This document shows, piece by piece, positions 47,820 through 58,609 of a stretch of 64,000 nt of DNA. The translations under genes and the position numbers were made by a program. This stretch comes from Acidobacteriota bacterium (GTDB taxonomy: Bacteria > Acidobacteriota > Terriglobia > Acidiferrales > UBA7541), in contig JABCZN010000007.1 in the NCBI GenBank assembly GCA_013289665.1, positions 146,708 to 210,707 of the forward strand, read 5' to 3'. The notes beneath the pieces are model-generated. The model saw only the letters and a list, made by a program, of their open reading frames with translations. It was not told the DNA's origin and made no database searches. Position 1 is the first letter of the stretch. The number at the start of each line of letters is the position of its first letter.

Positions 47820-49265
47820 GTGAAGATACTGCTGATTTCAACGTATGAGCTCGGAAGGCAGCCGTTCGGACTAGCTTCACCGGCGGCGTGGCTGCGGAAA
47901 CGCGGGCACAAAGTGAATTGCCTCGATTTGTCGCGGCAGGCGTTGAGCGAGCAGGCAGTGCGGGAAGCCGGGCTGATTGCGTTTTATGTGCCGATGCATA
48001 CGGCCACGCGGCTGATGTTGGAACTGCTGGAGCCGGTTCGGAGGAGCAATCCCACCGCACATCTGTGTGCATATGGTTTGTACGCACCACTGGCAGCGGA
48101 TAGCTTGCGTGCGGGTGGGATCGAGAGCCTGTTCGGCGGAGAATTTGAGCAAGCACTGGTGGATTTGGCGGAACACCTTTCCGGGCTTTCGGCGTTTCCG
48201 CAGATTCATCCGCTCGATTCGAATGTTTCGCTGGCGCGGCTTCGTTTCGTGACGCCGGATCGCTCGGATCTTCCTTCGCTTGTGAATTATGCCCATCTGG
48301 TGATGCCGGTGGGGGAGCACCGGCTGGTCGGATACACGGAGGCATCGCGCGGGTGCAAGCATTTGTGCCGGCACTGCCCGATTGTGCCGGTCTACAACGG
48401 CGTGTTCCGGATTGTGGATCGCGAAATTGTGCTGGCGGATATTCGCCAGCAGGTGGAGGCGGGAGCACAACACATCACGTTTGGCGATCCGGACTTTTTC
48501 AATGGCGTGGGCCACGCCGTGCCGCTGGTGGAAGCGCTGCACAGCGAATTCCCGCAGCTTAGCTATGACGTAACAATCAAAGTGGAACATCTGCGAGAGA
48601 ACGCGGAACTGTTGAAGACGTTGCGGGACACGGGTTGTCTTTTCATTGTTTCGGCGGTGGAGTCTCTGGACGATCACATTCTGAAGAAATTGCAGAAGGG
48701 GCATACCCGGGAAGATTTTTTCGGTGTGGTAGAGGAGTGCCGCCGGGTGGGGATCGCGCTCCAGCCGACGTTTGTGCCGTTCACGCCGTGGACCACATTT
48801 GAAAATTATCTGGACCTGCTGGCGCAACTCCGGCGATTGGAATTGATCGGAGCGGTGGCGCCGATCCAGTTGGCGATCCGGCTGCTGGTTACGGCAGGCT
48901 CGCGATTGCTGGAAATCGAAGAAGTGCGCAACCGGATCGGTCCGTTTGATGCGAAGTCGCTAATCTTTCCCTGGGAACACGGCGTTCCAGGAATCGACCG
49001 GTTGTCTGAAGAGCTCGAGGACATCGTGTCGGCGGCGGAGAAATCAAAGCAGAGTCGCGCCGCAATTTTCGAGAAGATCTGGCGCGCTGCGAACCGCGCC
49101 GCCGATCGGCGCATCGAAGAGAAGGATTTGCTGGTGCCCGCCACGGCGACAGGCGTGCCGTACCTGAATGAGCCCTGGTATTGTTGAGCGGAGCCGACGC
49201 GGGACCAGTTGGTCCCCATCACCAGAGCGAAGGAAGCGGTCAGGCAGGCAGAATCATTTCTATGA
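47820..49265 (+). CDS. B12-binding-like/radical SAM protein with CUAEP tail; predicted selenoprotein (TGA 49185-49187 read as Sec)
   Basis: CKHLCRHC radical SAM cluster motif. Nucleotides after the ORF-track end: TGT TGA GCG GAG CCG = C-U-A-E-P, then open reading [22 protein letters not shown] to TGA at 49263-49265. Hairpin at 49201-49216. Confidence 0.8.
49201..49216 (+). promoter_or_regulatory. putative bacterial SECIS hairpin
   Basis: GGGACC-AGTT-GGTCCC, perfect 6-bp stem and G-containing tetraloop, starting 14 nt after the TGA. Confidence 0.7.
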
Positions 49266-49275
49266 AGGCTGCGGA

Positions 49276-50580
49276 ATGAATTCCCCAAAGGTTCAACCGA
49301 GAATTCTTTTGTTCACTGCGAAGCTCGGTTACCAGACGCGCGCGTTTGACGCCGCCGCGAAAAAGCTCGGCGTGGATCTGGTATTTGTGACTGACCGGTG
49401 CCACCAGTTGGACGATCCATGGCACGACCGCGCGGTGCCGGTGCGATTTGAGGCGCCGGAAGAGGCTGCGTACGCGGTCATCAAGGAGCTGTCTCGGCTG
49501 CGCGTGGACGGCGTGCTGGCGCTCGGAGATCGGCCAACACTTGCGGCCGCGTATGTCACGAGGGGATTAGGGATCGAGCACAATCACCCGGCGAGCGTGG
49601 AGGCTTGCCGGAGCAAGTTGCGTCTGCGCGAAGTTTTTCGTGATGCCGGCTTGCCAACGCCCTGGTTTCGAAGCGTGCCGCTGCAAGCAATTCCCGAGCC
49701 TGCGCTGATGGGGATGGCGTATCCCTGCGTACTGAAGCCCATTTCGCTTTCGGCAAGCCAGGGAGTCGTTCGGGTGAACAATCGCGAGGAGTTCGTTGCG
49801 GGCGCCAACCGATTGAAACGGTTGCTGGAGTCGGCGGAAATACAGGCCACGCGGGATGCGAATCTGGACCGGATGATCGTGGAAGAGTATCTGCCCGGCA
49901 GGGAAGTGGCAGTGGAAGGCTTGCTGACAAGCGGGGAGCTACGAGTGCTGGCGATCTTCGACAAGCCGGATCCGCTGGAGGGGCCGTACTTCGAAGAGAC
50001 CATCTACGTCACGCCCTCCCGCTTGTCGGAGGTGGAACAGAGATTGATCAAGGAGAGTTTCGTCGATGCGGCTCGGGCGCTGGGGCTCACGCACGGACCA
50101 GTGCACGGAGAGTTTCGGCTGAATGAGCGTGGGGTGTGGCCTATAGAGGTTGCGGCGCGGCCGATCGGCGGACTGTGTGCGCGTGCGCTCAGGTTCCAGT
50201 TGGAAAATGAAACGGAGCCAATCGGATTGGAGGAGTTGTTGTTGCGTCACGCGTTGAATCTTCCGGGTCGAGATGCGCCGCGGGAAACGGCTGCCTCCGG
50301 CGTCCTGATGATTCCCGTCCCCAGAAGTGGTGTCCTGGAAAAGGTGGATGGAGCGGAAGAGGCGCGAGCGGTGGCCGGGGTGACGGAGTTGGAGATTACC
50401 GCACGGTGCCGCGATTATATTGCGGCGTGGCCTGAGGGAGCGAGCTACCTGGGATTCCTGTTTGCGAGAGGCGAGAGACCTGTCGAGGTCGAGAATGCAC
50501 TTCGCGAAGGTCATGCGAAGCTACACTTCAGGCTTACGCCGAGGCTCCCGGTGGAGCATCCAGTGACGGGGAAGGTATAG
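49276..50580 (+). CDS. ATP-grasp ligase
   Basis: ATG AAT TCC at 49276; CVLKPISLSASQGVVRV, IVEEYLPGREVAVEGL, PVHGEFRLNERGVWPIEVAARPIGG. Confidence 0.88.
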   Translation: MNSPKVQPRILLFTAKLGYQTRAFDAAAKKLGVDLVFVTDRCHQLDDPWHDRAVPVRFEAPEEAAYAVIKELSRLRVDGVLALGDRPTLAAAYVTRGLGIEHNHPASVEACRSKLRLREVFRDAGLPTPWFRSVPLQAIPEPALMGMAYPCVLKPISLSASQGVVRVNNREEFVAGANRLKRLLESAEIQATRDANLDRMIVEEYLPGREVAVEGLLTSGELRVLAIFDKPDPLEGPYFEETIYVTPSRLSEVEQRLIKESFVDAARALGLTHGPVHGEFRLNERGVWPIEVAARPIGGLCARALRFQLENETEPIGLEELLLRHALNLPGRDAPRETAASGVLMIPVPRSGVLEKVDGAEEARAVAGVTELEITARCRDYIAAWPEGASYLGFLFARGERPVEVENALREGHAKLHFRLTPRLPVEHPVTGKV

Positions 50581-50582
50581 CT

Positions 50583-50915
50583 TCAGCCTTTGGCTTTGGG
50601 GGGAACGTAGCCTTCGGGGAGTTTTGCACCATCGCCGAAGAAAAATTGTTCCATCTGCTCTTCCATGATTTTCTGGGAATTCGGATCGATGGGGTTCAGG
50701 CGATATTCATTCATCAGCATCTTGGAATACTCCACCCAGAGCTTCCAGGCCTCTTTGGAGACACTTTCATAAACACGCTTGCCGATTTCGCCTCGCCAGG
50801 GTACGCGATCCAATCCTGGCATCTCCTTGTCGAATTTCACGCAATGAACCATGCGTGTGCCTGGCTTGACCGGTTCACTGGGAGCGGGCGTTGGTCCGCA
50901 AGAATCATCTGCCAT
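50583..50915 (-). CDS. yggX: oxidative damage protection / Fe(2+)-trafficking protein YggX
   Basis: VHCVKFDKEMPGLDRVPWRGEIGKRVYESVSKEAWKLWVEYSKMLMNEYRLN. Confidence 0.9.
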   Translation of the reverse strand: MADDSCGPTPAPSEPVKPGTRMVHCVKFDKEMPGLDRVPWRGEIGKRVYESVSKEAWKLWVEYSKMLMNEYRLNPIDPNSQKIMEEQMEQFFFGDGAKLPEGYVPPKAKG

Positions 50916-51115
50916 TGTGGTTTCCCCCGAAGGAGATATTGTCCGTCAGCCCACGAGTTGTTGCAAGTTCTGGGAAACGTGGTGACGGATCAATTGACAG
51001 TTGCCAAACCTGATAGGCCAGGCTTCAGAACTAGTGAGCCGTTAAAGGTCTTTTTTTGTCTTTCTTCCGGGTGTTTCTTCTGATATTTCTCAAGGGCTTT
51101 CCTGGAGGCGTTTCC

Positions 51116-51727
51116 TTGGCAAACATCACAACGGTCTTTTGGGACATCGGCGGTGTTGTTCTGACGAACGGCTGGGACCACAATTCGCGGATCGAGGCCG
51201 CAAAGACCTTCCAGTTGGACTCGGAAGAGTTCCGGGAACGGCATGACCTGTCGTTTCCCGCATTCGATACCGGGCAGATTACCCTCGACCAGTATCTGGA
51301 CAGAACTCTGTTTTACAGGCCGCGGGCTTTTAACCGCGAAGAATTTACGGCCTTCATGTTCGCCCAGTCGAAGGAGTATTCGGAAACGCGGGAGTTGCTG
51401 CGGGAAGTAGCACGTATCAAAAAATATTTTGTAGCATCCATTAATAATGAGCCGCGTGAGCTGAATAACTATCGAATTGAAGCGTTTGGCCTGCGCAAGG
51501 ACTTTCAGGTCTTTTTCAGCTCCTGTTATCTGCACGCGCGAAAACCGGAGGAGCAAATCTACCGGATCGCGCTGGAGGTATCGCAGCGGCCGGCGGAGCA
51601 ATGCGCTTTCATTGACGACCGCCAGCTCAATCTGGAGAACCCGCGGCGATTGCGGATGCACGTGATTCACCACAAGAATGCCGCACAGACTCGAGCCGAA
51701 CTGAAAGCTCTTGGGATTGAGGTATAG
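51116..51727 (+). CDS. HAD-superfamily hydrolase
   Basis: VFWDIGGVVLTNGWD, SINNEPRELNNYR, CAFIDDRQLNLENPRRLRMHVIHHKN; start is ambiguous (ORF opens at 51056). Confidence 0.85.
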   Translation: MANITTVFWDIGGVVLTNGWDHNSRIEAAKTFQLDSEEFRERHDLSFPAFDTGQITLDQYLDRTLFYRPRAFNREEFTAFMFAQSKEYSETRELLREVARIKKYFVASINNEPRELNNYRIEAFGLRKDFQVFFSSCYLHARKPEEQIYRIALEVSQRPAEQCAFIDDRQLNLENPRRLRMHVIHHKNAAQTRAELKALGIEV

Positions 51728-51780
51728 TCGAAAAGTCATCCAAATAGGCATTGCAGGGCAATACATCACGGAGGAAATTC

Positions 51781-53304
51781 ATGCCTGAAGAAGAGAAGCG
51801 CTCGGGTCCCGTCTATGGAACAACTGCCGAGCCATGCTCGGTGATTCTGTTTGGCGCTTCAGGCGATCTGGCCAAGCGCAAAGTGATCCCCGCGATGTAC
51901 GACCTGGCGCAGCACGATTCCCTTGGGGAGCGCTATGCAATCGTCGGGTTCGCCCGAACTCCGATGACCGATGAATCCTTCCGGGCCACCATCGGGGAGG
52001 CAGCGAAAACGATTTCCGAGGTCGGACCGATCGATCCCGCCAAGTGGAAGGAATTCTCTTCCAATCTTTACTATTCAGCCGGCGAGTATGGGGATCTGAA
52101 TTCTTTTCTGCAACTTGCCAAGCGGCTGGCGGAAATCGATAAGGAAAAGAAACTGGGTGGCAACCGGTTGTTTTACCTCTCGACGCCGCCGGAAGTTTAT
52201 CCGGACATTGTGGCACAGTTGGGCCGCGCCGGACTGGCCAAGCCTTCGAATCCCAATTCCTGGGTGCGCATCATCATTGAGAAGCCCTTCGGGCGTGATT
52301 TGGCGTCTGCCAGGGAGTTAAACAAGATCGTGCTCGACGTTTTTGAAGAGAAACAGGTCTACAGAATCGATCATTACCTTGGAAAAGATACGGTGCAGAA
52401 TCTCTTGGTCTTGCGATTTGGGAACGGCATCTTTGAGCCGCTGTGGAATCGCAATTATGTGGATCACGTCCAGATTACGACCGCGGAGACTCTTGGGGTG
52501 GAGAGGCGCGGCGGCTTTTATGAGACGACCGGCGCGCTGCGGGACATGATCCAGAGCCACGTTTTGCAACTGACGTCGTTGACGGCCGTAGAGCCGCCGG
52601 CATCGTTTGACGCAACGGCGGTGCGCAACGAAAAGCTCAAAATTCTGCAATCGATTCGCCCTTACAACCTGGAAATGGTGGCGCAGTCCGCAGTGCGCGG
52701 ACAGTATGCCGCTCGGACCGTCGATGGGGGAAAACTGGCCGGATACAGGGACGAGCCGGGTGTGAATCCCAATTCGCGCACGGAGACTTTTGTGGCCATG
52801 AAGGTCTTGATCGACAATTGGCGCTGGGCAGGGGTTCCATTTTACCTGCGCACGGGAAAGCGGCTTGCGAAGCGCACCACGGAAATCATGATCCAGTTTC
52901 GCTGCGCGCCGCATATTGTGTTCCGCGAGCGCGAAGTTGAGCCGAACCGGTTGGTGCTGAATATCCAACCCGACGAAGGGATTTCGGTCTCCTTCGGGGC
53001 CAAACGGCCGGGAACAGAGATGAGCATCGGCAACGTAACCATGAATTTCAGCTATCGCGAAGCATTCGGAGGGGCAACGAGGAGCGCGTATGCGACGCTG
53101 TTGAATGACTGCTTGCGCGGAGACGCAACACTTTTTGACCGCGGTGATTCGGTGGAAGCGGCCTGGTCGATTGTGGATCCGATCCTGGACGTGTGGAGCG
53201 CTGCAAGGACGGGGACAGTGCCGGTGTACCCGGCTGGCACCTGGGGACCCAAAGAGTCCGACCAATTGCTGGAACGCGACGACAGACAATGGTATAACTA
53301 TTAA
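51781..53304 (+). CDS. zwf: glucose-6-phosphate 1-dehydrogenase
   Basis: [41 protein letters not shown]. Confidence 0.97.
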   Translation: MPEEEKRSGPVYGTTAEPCSVILFGASGDLAKRKVIPAMYDLAQHDSLGERYAIVGFARTPMTDESFRATIGEAAKTISEVGPIDPAKWKEFSSNLYYSAGEYGDLNSFLQLAKRLAEIDKEKKLGGNRLFYLSTPPEVYPDIVAQLGRAGLAKPSNPNSWVRIIIEKPFGRDLASARELNKIVLDVFEEKQVYRIDHYLGKDTVQNLLVLRFGNGIFEPLWNRNYVDHVQITTAETLGVERRGGFYETTGALRDMIQSHVLQLTSLTAVEPPASFDATAVRNEKLKILQSIRPYNLEMVAQSAVRGQYAARTVDGGKLAGYRDEPGVNPNSRTETFVAMKVLIDNWRWAGVPFYLRTGKRLAKRTTEIMIQFRCAPHIVFREREVEPNRLVLNIQPDEGISVSFGAKRPGTEMSIGNVTMNFSYREAFGGATRSAYATLLNDCLRGDATLFDRGDSVEAAWSIVDPILDVWSAARTGTVPVYPAGTWGPKESDQLLERDDRQWYNY

Positions 53305-53338
53305 AACGGTTTAATGAAGAGATTAGAGGGGAGGTTCG

Positions 53339-54322
53339 GTGATACTTGCGGGCGACGTGGGCGGCACAAAATGCAATCTTGCGCTGTTTGCTGAGAAAGA
53401 AGGGAAGCTGCATGTTGTTTTCCGGCAGCGGTTCGCCAGCAAGGATTTCGCCAGGTTTGACCTGATCATCAAGGAATTCACGCGGCAGGCGGCTCCGCAC
53501 TTGACCGATGAGAAAGTGCGCGCTGCTGGTTTTGGCGTGGCCGGACCGGTGATCAACAACCGGATTCACGCCACCAACCTTCCCTGGGTGATCGATGCGG
53601 ATAGTTTGTCGAAGGAACTTGGCGTCAGGACGATTGCGCTGATGAACGACCTCGGCGCGACGGGTCACAGCCTGGAACATCTTTCCACGGAAGATTTTGT
53701 GGTGTTGAACCAGGGAATTCCGGTCGAGGGAGCGACGCGCGCTTTGTTGGCGGCCGGGACGGGTCTGGGACAGTCGATTCTTTTCTGGGACGGCAACCGG
53801 TATCGAGTGGTTCCTAGCGAAGGAGGACATTCGGATTTCGCACCGCACACCGACGAGCAAATCGAGCTGTTGAAGTTCATGCGCACGCGCTATCCACAAG
53901 TAAGTTGGGAGCTGATTCTCTCCGGCCGGGGTTTCCGCACACTCCACGAATTTCTTTCGTCCAGCGTGAAGCATCCCATCTTTGAGGATCCGGACGCGGA
54001 TCCTGCGCCGTTTATCACGAAAACCGGCTTGTCGAAGGAATGCCCCGTTTGTGTGCAGACGCTGGATCTCTGGACCGCAATTTATGGCGCGGAGGCAGGG
54101 AATCTTGCCCTGAAGGTGCTCGCGCTTGGCGGCGTCTTCGTGGCAGGCGGAATTGCCGTGAAGATTCTCCCCAAAATCCAGGACGGAACTTTTTTCAAAT
54201 CGTTCCGCGATAAATGGCATTTTACGGAAATGCTGAGCAATGTCCCCGTCTCAGTGGTGTTGAATGAGTCTGCCCCGCTGATCGGCGCTGCCTACGAAGC
54301 CCTCGCCACGCTCGGCCGATAG
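53339..54322 (+). CDS. glk: glucokinase
   Basis: LAGDVGGTKCNLALF, FGVAGPVINNRIHATNLPWVID, LLAAGTGLGQSIL. Confidence 0.93.
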   Translation: MILAGDVGGTKCNLALFAEKEGKLHVVFRQRFASKDFARFDLIIKEFTRQAAPHLTDEKVRAAGFGVAGPVINNRIHATNLPWVIDADSLSKELGVRTIALMNDLGATGHSLEHLSTEDFVVLNQGIPVEGATRALLAAGTGLGQSILFWDGNRYRVVPSEGGHSDFAPHTDEQIELLKFMRTRYPQVSWELILSGRGFRTLHEFLSSSVKHPIFEDPDADPAPFITKTGLSKECPVCVQTLDLWTAIYGAEAGNLALKVLALGGVFVAGGIAVKILPKIQDGTFFKSFRDKWHFTEMLSNVPVSVVLNESAPLIGAAYEALATLGR

Positions 54323-54457
54323 CCCTTGCGCGCTCCCTCCTGAACCCGCAATGTTTGGTACACTGAAGTGTCATTCGCCCGGTCCGTCCGAGCGCCATCC
54401 TTCATATCGCAAGTCCTGCCGCAAGCCAACGCGCGAGCGGAGGCACGGAGAAGTCTC

Positions 54458-55951
54458 ATGAGTACCCCCGTCACATCGCAAGTGATTGACGTTCAGAACT
54501 ATTTCGGCGGCGCCTGGCATAAATCCTCCGCATCGGAGTATTCGAATGTCACCAATCCGGCCACGGGAGAAGTAATCGGGCGCACGCCGCTCTCCTCGAA
54601 GACTGAGGTTGATACCGTGGTGCAGGCCGCTGCTGCTGCATTTCCGGCATGGCGGCGGACGCCGGCCGGAGAGCGGATCCAATATCTGTTCAGGCTGAAA
54701 AATCTTCTCGAAGAACACATCGATGAGCTTTCGAAGCTGATCACCCTGGAAAATGGCAAGACTTTTGCCGAAGCGAAGGCCGAATGGCGCCGTGGAATTG
54801 AAAACGTAGAGGTCGCCTGCGGCATTCCCATCATGATGCAGGGCTACAACCTGGAAGACATCACTCCCGGAGTGGATGAGACATTGATCCGCCAGCCGCT
54901 TGGTGTGGTGGCGGCCATAGTGCCTTTTAATTTTCCGGCGATGATTCCGTTCTGGTTTCTCCCGTATGCGATTGCCTGCGGCAACACCTTTGTGTTGAAG
55001 CCGAGCGAGCGCGTGCCTTTGACGGTGCGCCGCACCATGGAGCTGATCGAGAAGACGGGCATTCCCAAGGGCGTCGTGAACATCGTGAATGGCGGCCGGG
55101 AAGTGGTGGACGCGCTTTGCGATCATCCGACGGTGAGGGCCATCAGTTTCGTGGGCTCCACGCCGGTGGCAAAGCATGTGTACCAGCGCTCCGCGGCCGC
55201 AGGGAAGAGGATGCAGTGCCAGGGCGGCGCAAAAAATCACGTGATCGTGTTACCGGATGCGGACATGGATCTGGCGAAGCAGATTATCAGCGATTCCGCT
55301 TTTGGATGTGCGGGGCAGCGTTGCCTTGCGGTTTCCGTTGCCGTAACGATCGGCGAAGCACAGAAGACTTTTCGCGACGCGATCGCAGAAGCGGCGTCTT
55401 CCATTAAGGTTGGGTTTGGCCTCGACACCGGTGTTCAGATGGGGCCGGTCATTTCTCCCGCGAGCAAGCAGCGCATCGAAGGATTGATTGCGCAGGGAGT
55501 GTCGGATGGCGCGAAGCCGGTCGTTGATGGGCGCAATCCGAAGCTGGCGAATTATGAGGGCGGAAATTTCCTGAAGCCTACCGTGCTTGACGGCGTGCCG
55601 GCTTCGAGTTCGCTGGCGGATACGGAGATTTTCGGGCCAGTGTTGAGCTTGATTCATGCCGACACGATTGACGAGGCCATTGAATTCATCCGCAAAAGCC
55701 CGTATGGCAATCAAGCGTCGCTCTTCACTACGAGCGGCGCGGCGGCGCGGAAGTTCCGCTACGAGGCGCCGGCTGGAAATATCGGTATAAATATTGGCGT
55801 TGCGGCGCCGATGGCGTACTTTCCATTCAGCGGTTGGAAGGAGAGCTTTTTCGGCATTCTGCACGCGCAAGGCAAGGACGCGGTGGAGTTCTACACGGAA
55901 TCGAAAATCGTCGTCGAGCGTTGGTCGCGCCAGGAAACGCGCAAATTCTAA
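54458..55951 (+). CDS. mmsA: methylmalonate-semialdehyde dehydrogenase (CoA-acylating)
   Basis: ALDH fold: [56 protein letters not shown]. Confidence 0.93.
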   Translation: MSTPVTSQVIDVQNYFGGAWHKSSASEYSNVTNPATGEVIGRTPLSSKTEVDTVVQAAAAAFPAWRRTPAGERIQYLFRLKNLLEEHIDELSKLITLENGKTFAEAKAEWRRGIENVEVACGIPIMMQGYNLEDITPGVDETLIRQPLGVVAAIVPFNFPAMIPFWFLPYAIACGNTFVLKPSERVPLTVRRTMELIEKTGIPKGVVNIVNGGREVVDALCDHPTVRAISFVGSTPVAKHVYQRSAAAGKRMQCQGGAKNHVIVLPDADMDLAKQIISDSAFGCAGQRCLAVSVAVTIGEAQKTFRDAIAEAASSIKVGFGLDTGVQMGPVISPASKQRIEGLIAQGVSDGAKPVVDGRNPKLANYEGGNFLKPTVLDGVPASSSLADTEIFGPVLSLIHADTIDEAIEFIRKSPYGNQASLFTTSGAAARKFRYEAPAGNIGINIGVAAPMAYFPFSGWKESFFGILHAQGKDAVEFYTESKIVVERWSRQETRKF

Positions 55952-55975
55952 CCGGTCACGTCTTTCCTTAGGACG

Positions 55976-57103
55976 ATGACCAGCAAACCCATCAACCTCC
56001 GGATGAATGAGAGGGTGGAGTGCGCGGAAACGCTCCCCTCCCGCTTTTACAACGATCCCGGCATCCTCACCTTGGAAAAAGAACGCATCTTTCGCCGCAC
56101 CTGGCAACTGGTGGGAACGCTGAGCCAGGCTTGCGGGGACGCGGACGGCAGAAAGCGGACTATCGCCGATCCTGAAGCGTTCTTCACTGTGGATGTGGCC
56201 GGTGAGCCTGTCGTTGTGGCCAGGGACAATTCAGGGACGCTGCGCGCGTTTAGCAATGTGTGCCGGCATCGCGCGGGCCCCATCGCGCAGGGTTCGGGTT
56301 GCCGGAATGTATTCAACTGTGCGTATCACGGTTGGACATACACGCTCGATGGGCGGCTGATCGGCACCCCGGAAGTCGACGGCATGGAATTTTTCGACCG
56401 CTCCACGATGGGCATGGTTCCGCTGCGCTGCGAAACGTGGGAACAGTTCATCTTCGTCAACTTCGACCTCGAAGCTCCTCCTCTTTCCGCTTTCCTTGAA
56501 AATATTCCCAAGCAGGCAGCCGATTTCGATTTCATGGGGATCGAACTGGCCGAGCGTCGAGATTACTACCTGAACTGCAACTGGAAGATTTATGTGGATA
56601 ATTATCTTGAGGGATACCACATTCCCATCGTTCATCCGGGATTGATGAAAGAGATCGATTACCCGAGTTATCGGACGGAAGTCTTTCGCTATTCTTCCCA
56701 GCAGTTGGGGCCAGTCAAACAAGTAAAGCCAGGGGACAGCGGTGAGCGGGTTTATGCACCGGAGGCGGGAACGAAGGATGCGCTCTATTTTTGGGTCTTC
56801 CCCAACCTGATGCTGAACATTTATCCGGACAATATTCAGACTAACGTGATCGTGCCGCTTGGGCACGATCGAACGCTGACCATCTTCGAATGGTATTTTC
56901 ACGACCCGCATTCGGAAACTGTTAAGGAGCGGGTGAGAAAGACGCTCGGCTTCAGCGAAACCATCCAGCAGGAAGATATTCACATCTGCGAAGCGGTTCA
57001 GCGCGGCCTGCAGTCGTCAACCTATGACCGCGGGCGCTATTCGGTGAAGCGGGAAAATGGCGTGCACCATTTTCATAGGCTGCTGAGCGAATTCCTGCAG
57101 TAA
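55976..57103 (+). CDS. Rieske-type aromatic ring-hydroxylating oxygenase alpha subunit
   Basis: CRHRAGPIAQGSGCRNVFNCAYHGWTYTLDG; mononuclear iron motif region DNYLEGYHIPIVHPG. Confidence 0.92.
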   Translation: MTSKPINLRMNERVECAETLPSRFYNDPGILTLEKERIFRRTWQLVGTLSQACGDADGRKRTIADPEAFFTVDVAGEPVVVARDNSGTLRAFSNVCRHRAGPIAQGSGCRNVFNCAYHGWTYTLDGRLIGTPEVDGMEFFDRSTMGMVPLRCETWEQFIFVNFDLEAPPLSAFLENIPKQAADFDFMGIELAERRDYYLNCNWKIYVDNYLEGYHIPIVHPGLMKEIDYPSYRTEVFRYSSQQLGPVKQVKPGDSGERVYAPEAGTKDALYFWVFPNLMLNIYPDNIQTNVIVPLGHDRTLTIFEWYFHDPHSETVKERVRKTLGFSETIQQEDIHICEAVQRGLQSSTYDRGRYSVKRENGVHHFHRLLSEFLQ

Positions 57104-57198
57104 ACCCGGATACAGAAACCCAGCGACACCCTTCCAAAGCGCCCACTGAATTTTTCAGAAAAGGACGCAGCCATGCTGCGCCCCATGGTCAATTCAGT

Positions 57199-57813
57199 CT
57201 ACGGATGGGCCGGCGCGGGGTTTGCCGCGGGTTTGTTGAAATCGAAATTTACTTTGGGAGCCTGGCGCGCGCCTTCTTCGGTCTTGAAATAGGCGTCGTT
57301 GCGCGCGAATCCAGCGAAGCTGGCGACCAGGCTGCTCGGGAAGAGCGAAATGTAGGTGTTGTAGTCCTGGACCGCTTCGTTGTAGCGACGGCGTTCCACG
57401 GCGATGCGGTTTTCCGTTCCCGCCAGCTCATCCTGCAGGCGCATGAAATTCTCATTTGATTTCAGCTGCGGATAATTTTCGACGATCACTAGCAGGCGGC
57501 TCAGCGCCGAATCCAGTTGGCCATTCGCGGCGATTTTATCCGAGGGCGTTTTGGCGCCTACCAGCGCCGCGCGAGCTGCCGCAATGTCGCCGAAGACTTT
57601 TTGTTCCTGGACGGCAAACCCCTTCACGGTTTCCACCAGGTTCGGAATCAGGTCGGCGCGGCGCTGCAATACAACGTCCACCTGGGCCCATGCGGCATTG
57701 ACCGCCTCCCGCTTGATCGCCATCTGGTTGCGACGGCTGACATATGCGGATCCCAGAACAAACGCCAGAACCAGAACAATCACCAATGCTACGATTGCCG
57801 CTTTCATATCCAC
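57199..57813 (-). CDS. lemA: LemA-family protein
   Basis: NAAWAQVDVVLQRRADLIPNLVETVKGFAVQEQKVFGDIAAAR. Confidence 0.93.
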   Translation of the reverse strand: MDMKAAIVALVIVLVLAFVLGSAYVSRRNQMAIKREAVNAAWAQVDVVLQRRADLIPNLVETVKGFAVQEQKVFGDIAAARAALVGAKTPSDKIAANGQLDSALSRLLVIVENYPQLKSNENFMRLQDELAGTENRIAVERRRYNEAVQDYNTYISLFPSSLVASFAGFARNDAYFKTEEGARQAPKVNFDFNKPAANPAPAHP

Positions 57814-57838
57814 CTCGAAGTGTTAGATTCGCGAATTC

Positions 57839-58573
57839 TCAGGCACCCATGCGTTGCCACTGTTTTTTCGGGACCATGGTGTCCAGTGTGTTGACCACTT
57901 TCTCCAGGGCACGCATGTATCCGTCATAAAGCGCAGCTGGATCTTTTTTCCAAACCCTGGACTCGCGTTGTTCATAGATCGCGGCGAAGGTTTCCGCGTT
58001 CGCACCCGTCAACTGTTCGATGCGGGCAAAAAGTTCGTTCGTTGCAGCGGGCGGCTCCTCGCCGAAGGCGAGGAGTGTGTGGCGAAGAAGCGCCTTTGTC
58101 CCCGAAATGGTTTTCTTAAGCACCGCGGTCATTTCGAGTTCATTCCGGCCTGAATGGAGCACGTGCTGCCGGAGTTTCAATAGCAGCAGTCGCAACTCGT
58201 GTTCCAGTTCAACGCGATGAAGATTCATGGGGATTTCAAGGTCGGCGACCGGGTCTTTGCCGAACAGGACGCGGCGCGATTTCTTCATGTCCAGGCTTTC
58301 GATGGCAAAGACGTCAGTGGACCGCCGCAATTCTTCGGTGAGGAAGAACAACGGCGCGGGTTCCTTCATTTCGTGCGTCCACCAGCGAACCACCGGCGAA
58401 AGCAACTGCAGTTCCCGGAGATCGATCGAAACGAGTGTGCACAGAACGTTGAGGTCCGAGATTCCGGGCTGAAAATCACTGCGCGCGGCAGACCCGTACA
58501 GGACAACCGATTCCAGGTTCTTGCCGGCCGCTTCTTTCAGCCGGCTCACGAGTTCCGTCAATTTGCCTTCCAT
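57839..58573 (-). CDS. nucleotidyltransferase-domain protein
   Basis: NLESVVLYGSAARSDFQPGISDLNVLCTL (GSxxxxxxxxxSDxN). Confidence 0.8.
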   Translation of the reverse strand: MEGKLTELVSRLKEAAGKNLESVVLYGSAARSDFQPGISDLNVLCTLVSIDLRELQLLSPVVRWWTHEMKEPAPLFFLTEELRRSTDVFAIESLDMKKSRRVLFGKDPVADLEIPMNLHRVELEHELRLLLLKLRQHVLHSGRNELEMTAVLKKTISGTKALLRHTLLAFGEEPPAATNELFARIEQLTGANAETFAAIYEQRESRVWKKDPAALYDGYMRALEKVVNTLDTMVPKKQWQRMGA

Positions 58574-58609
58574 GGCACCCGCCTCAACTGCACATTTGAA
58601 CTTGTCCGT

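Noticed and set aside
49168-49275. N-terminal extension of the ATP-grasp ORF ([19 protein letters not shown]...)
   Set aside because: This stretch overlaps the predicted CUAEP tail and SECIS hairpin in another frame; the ATP-grasp homology begins at the ATG at 49276.
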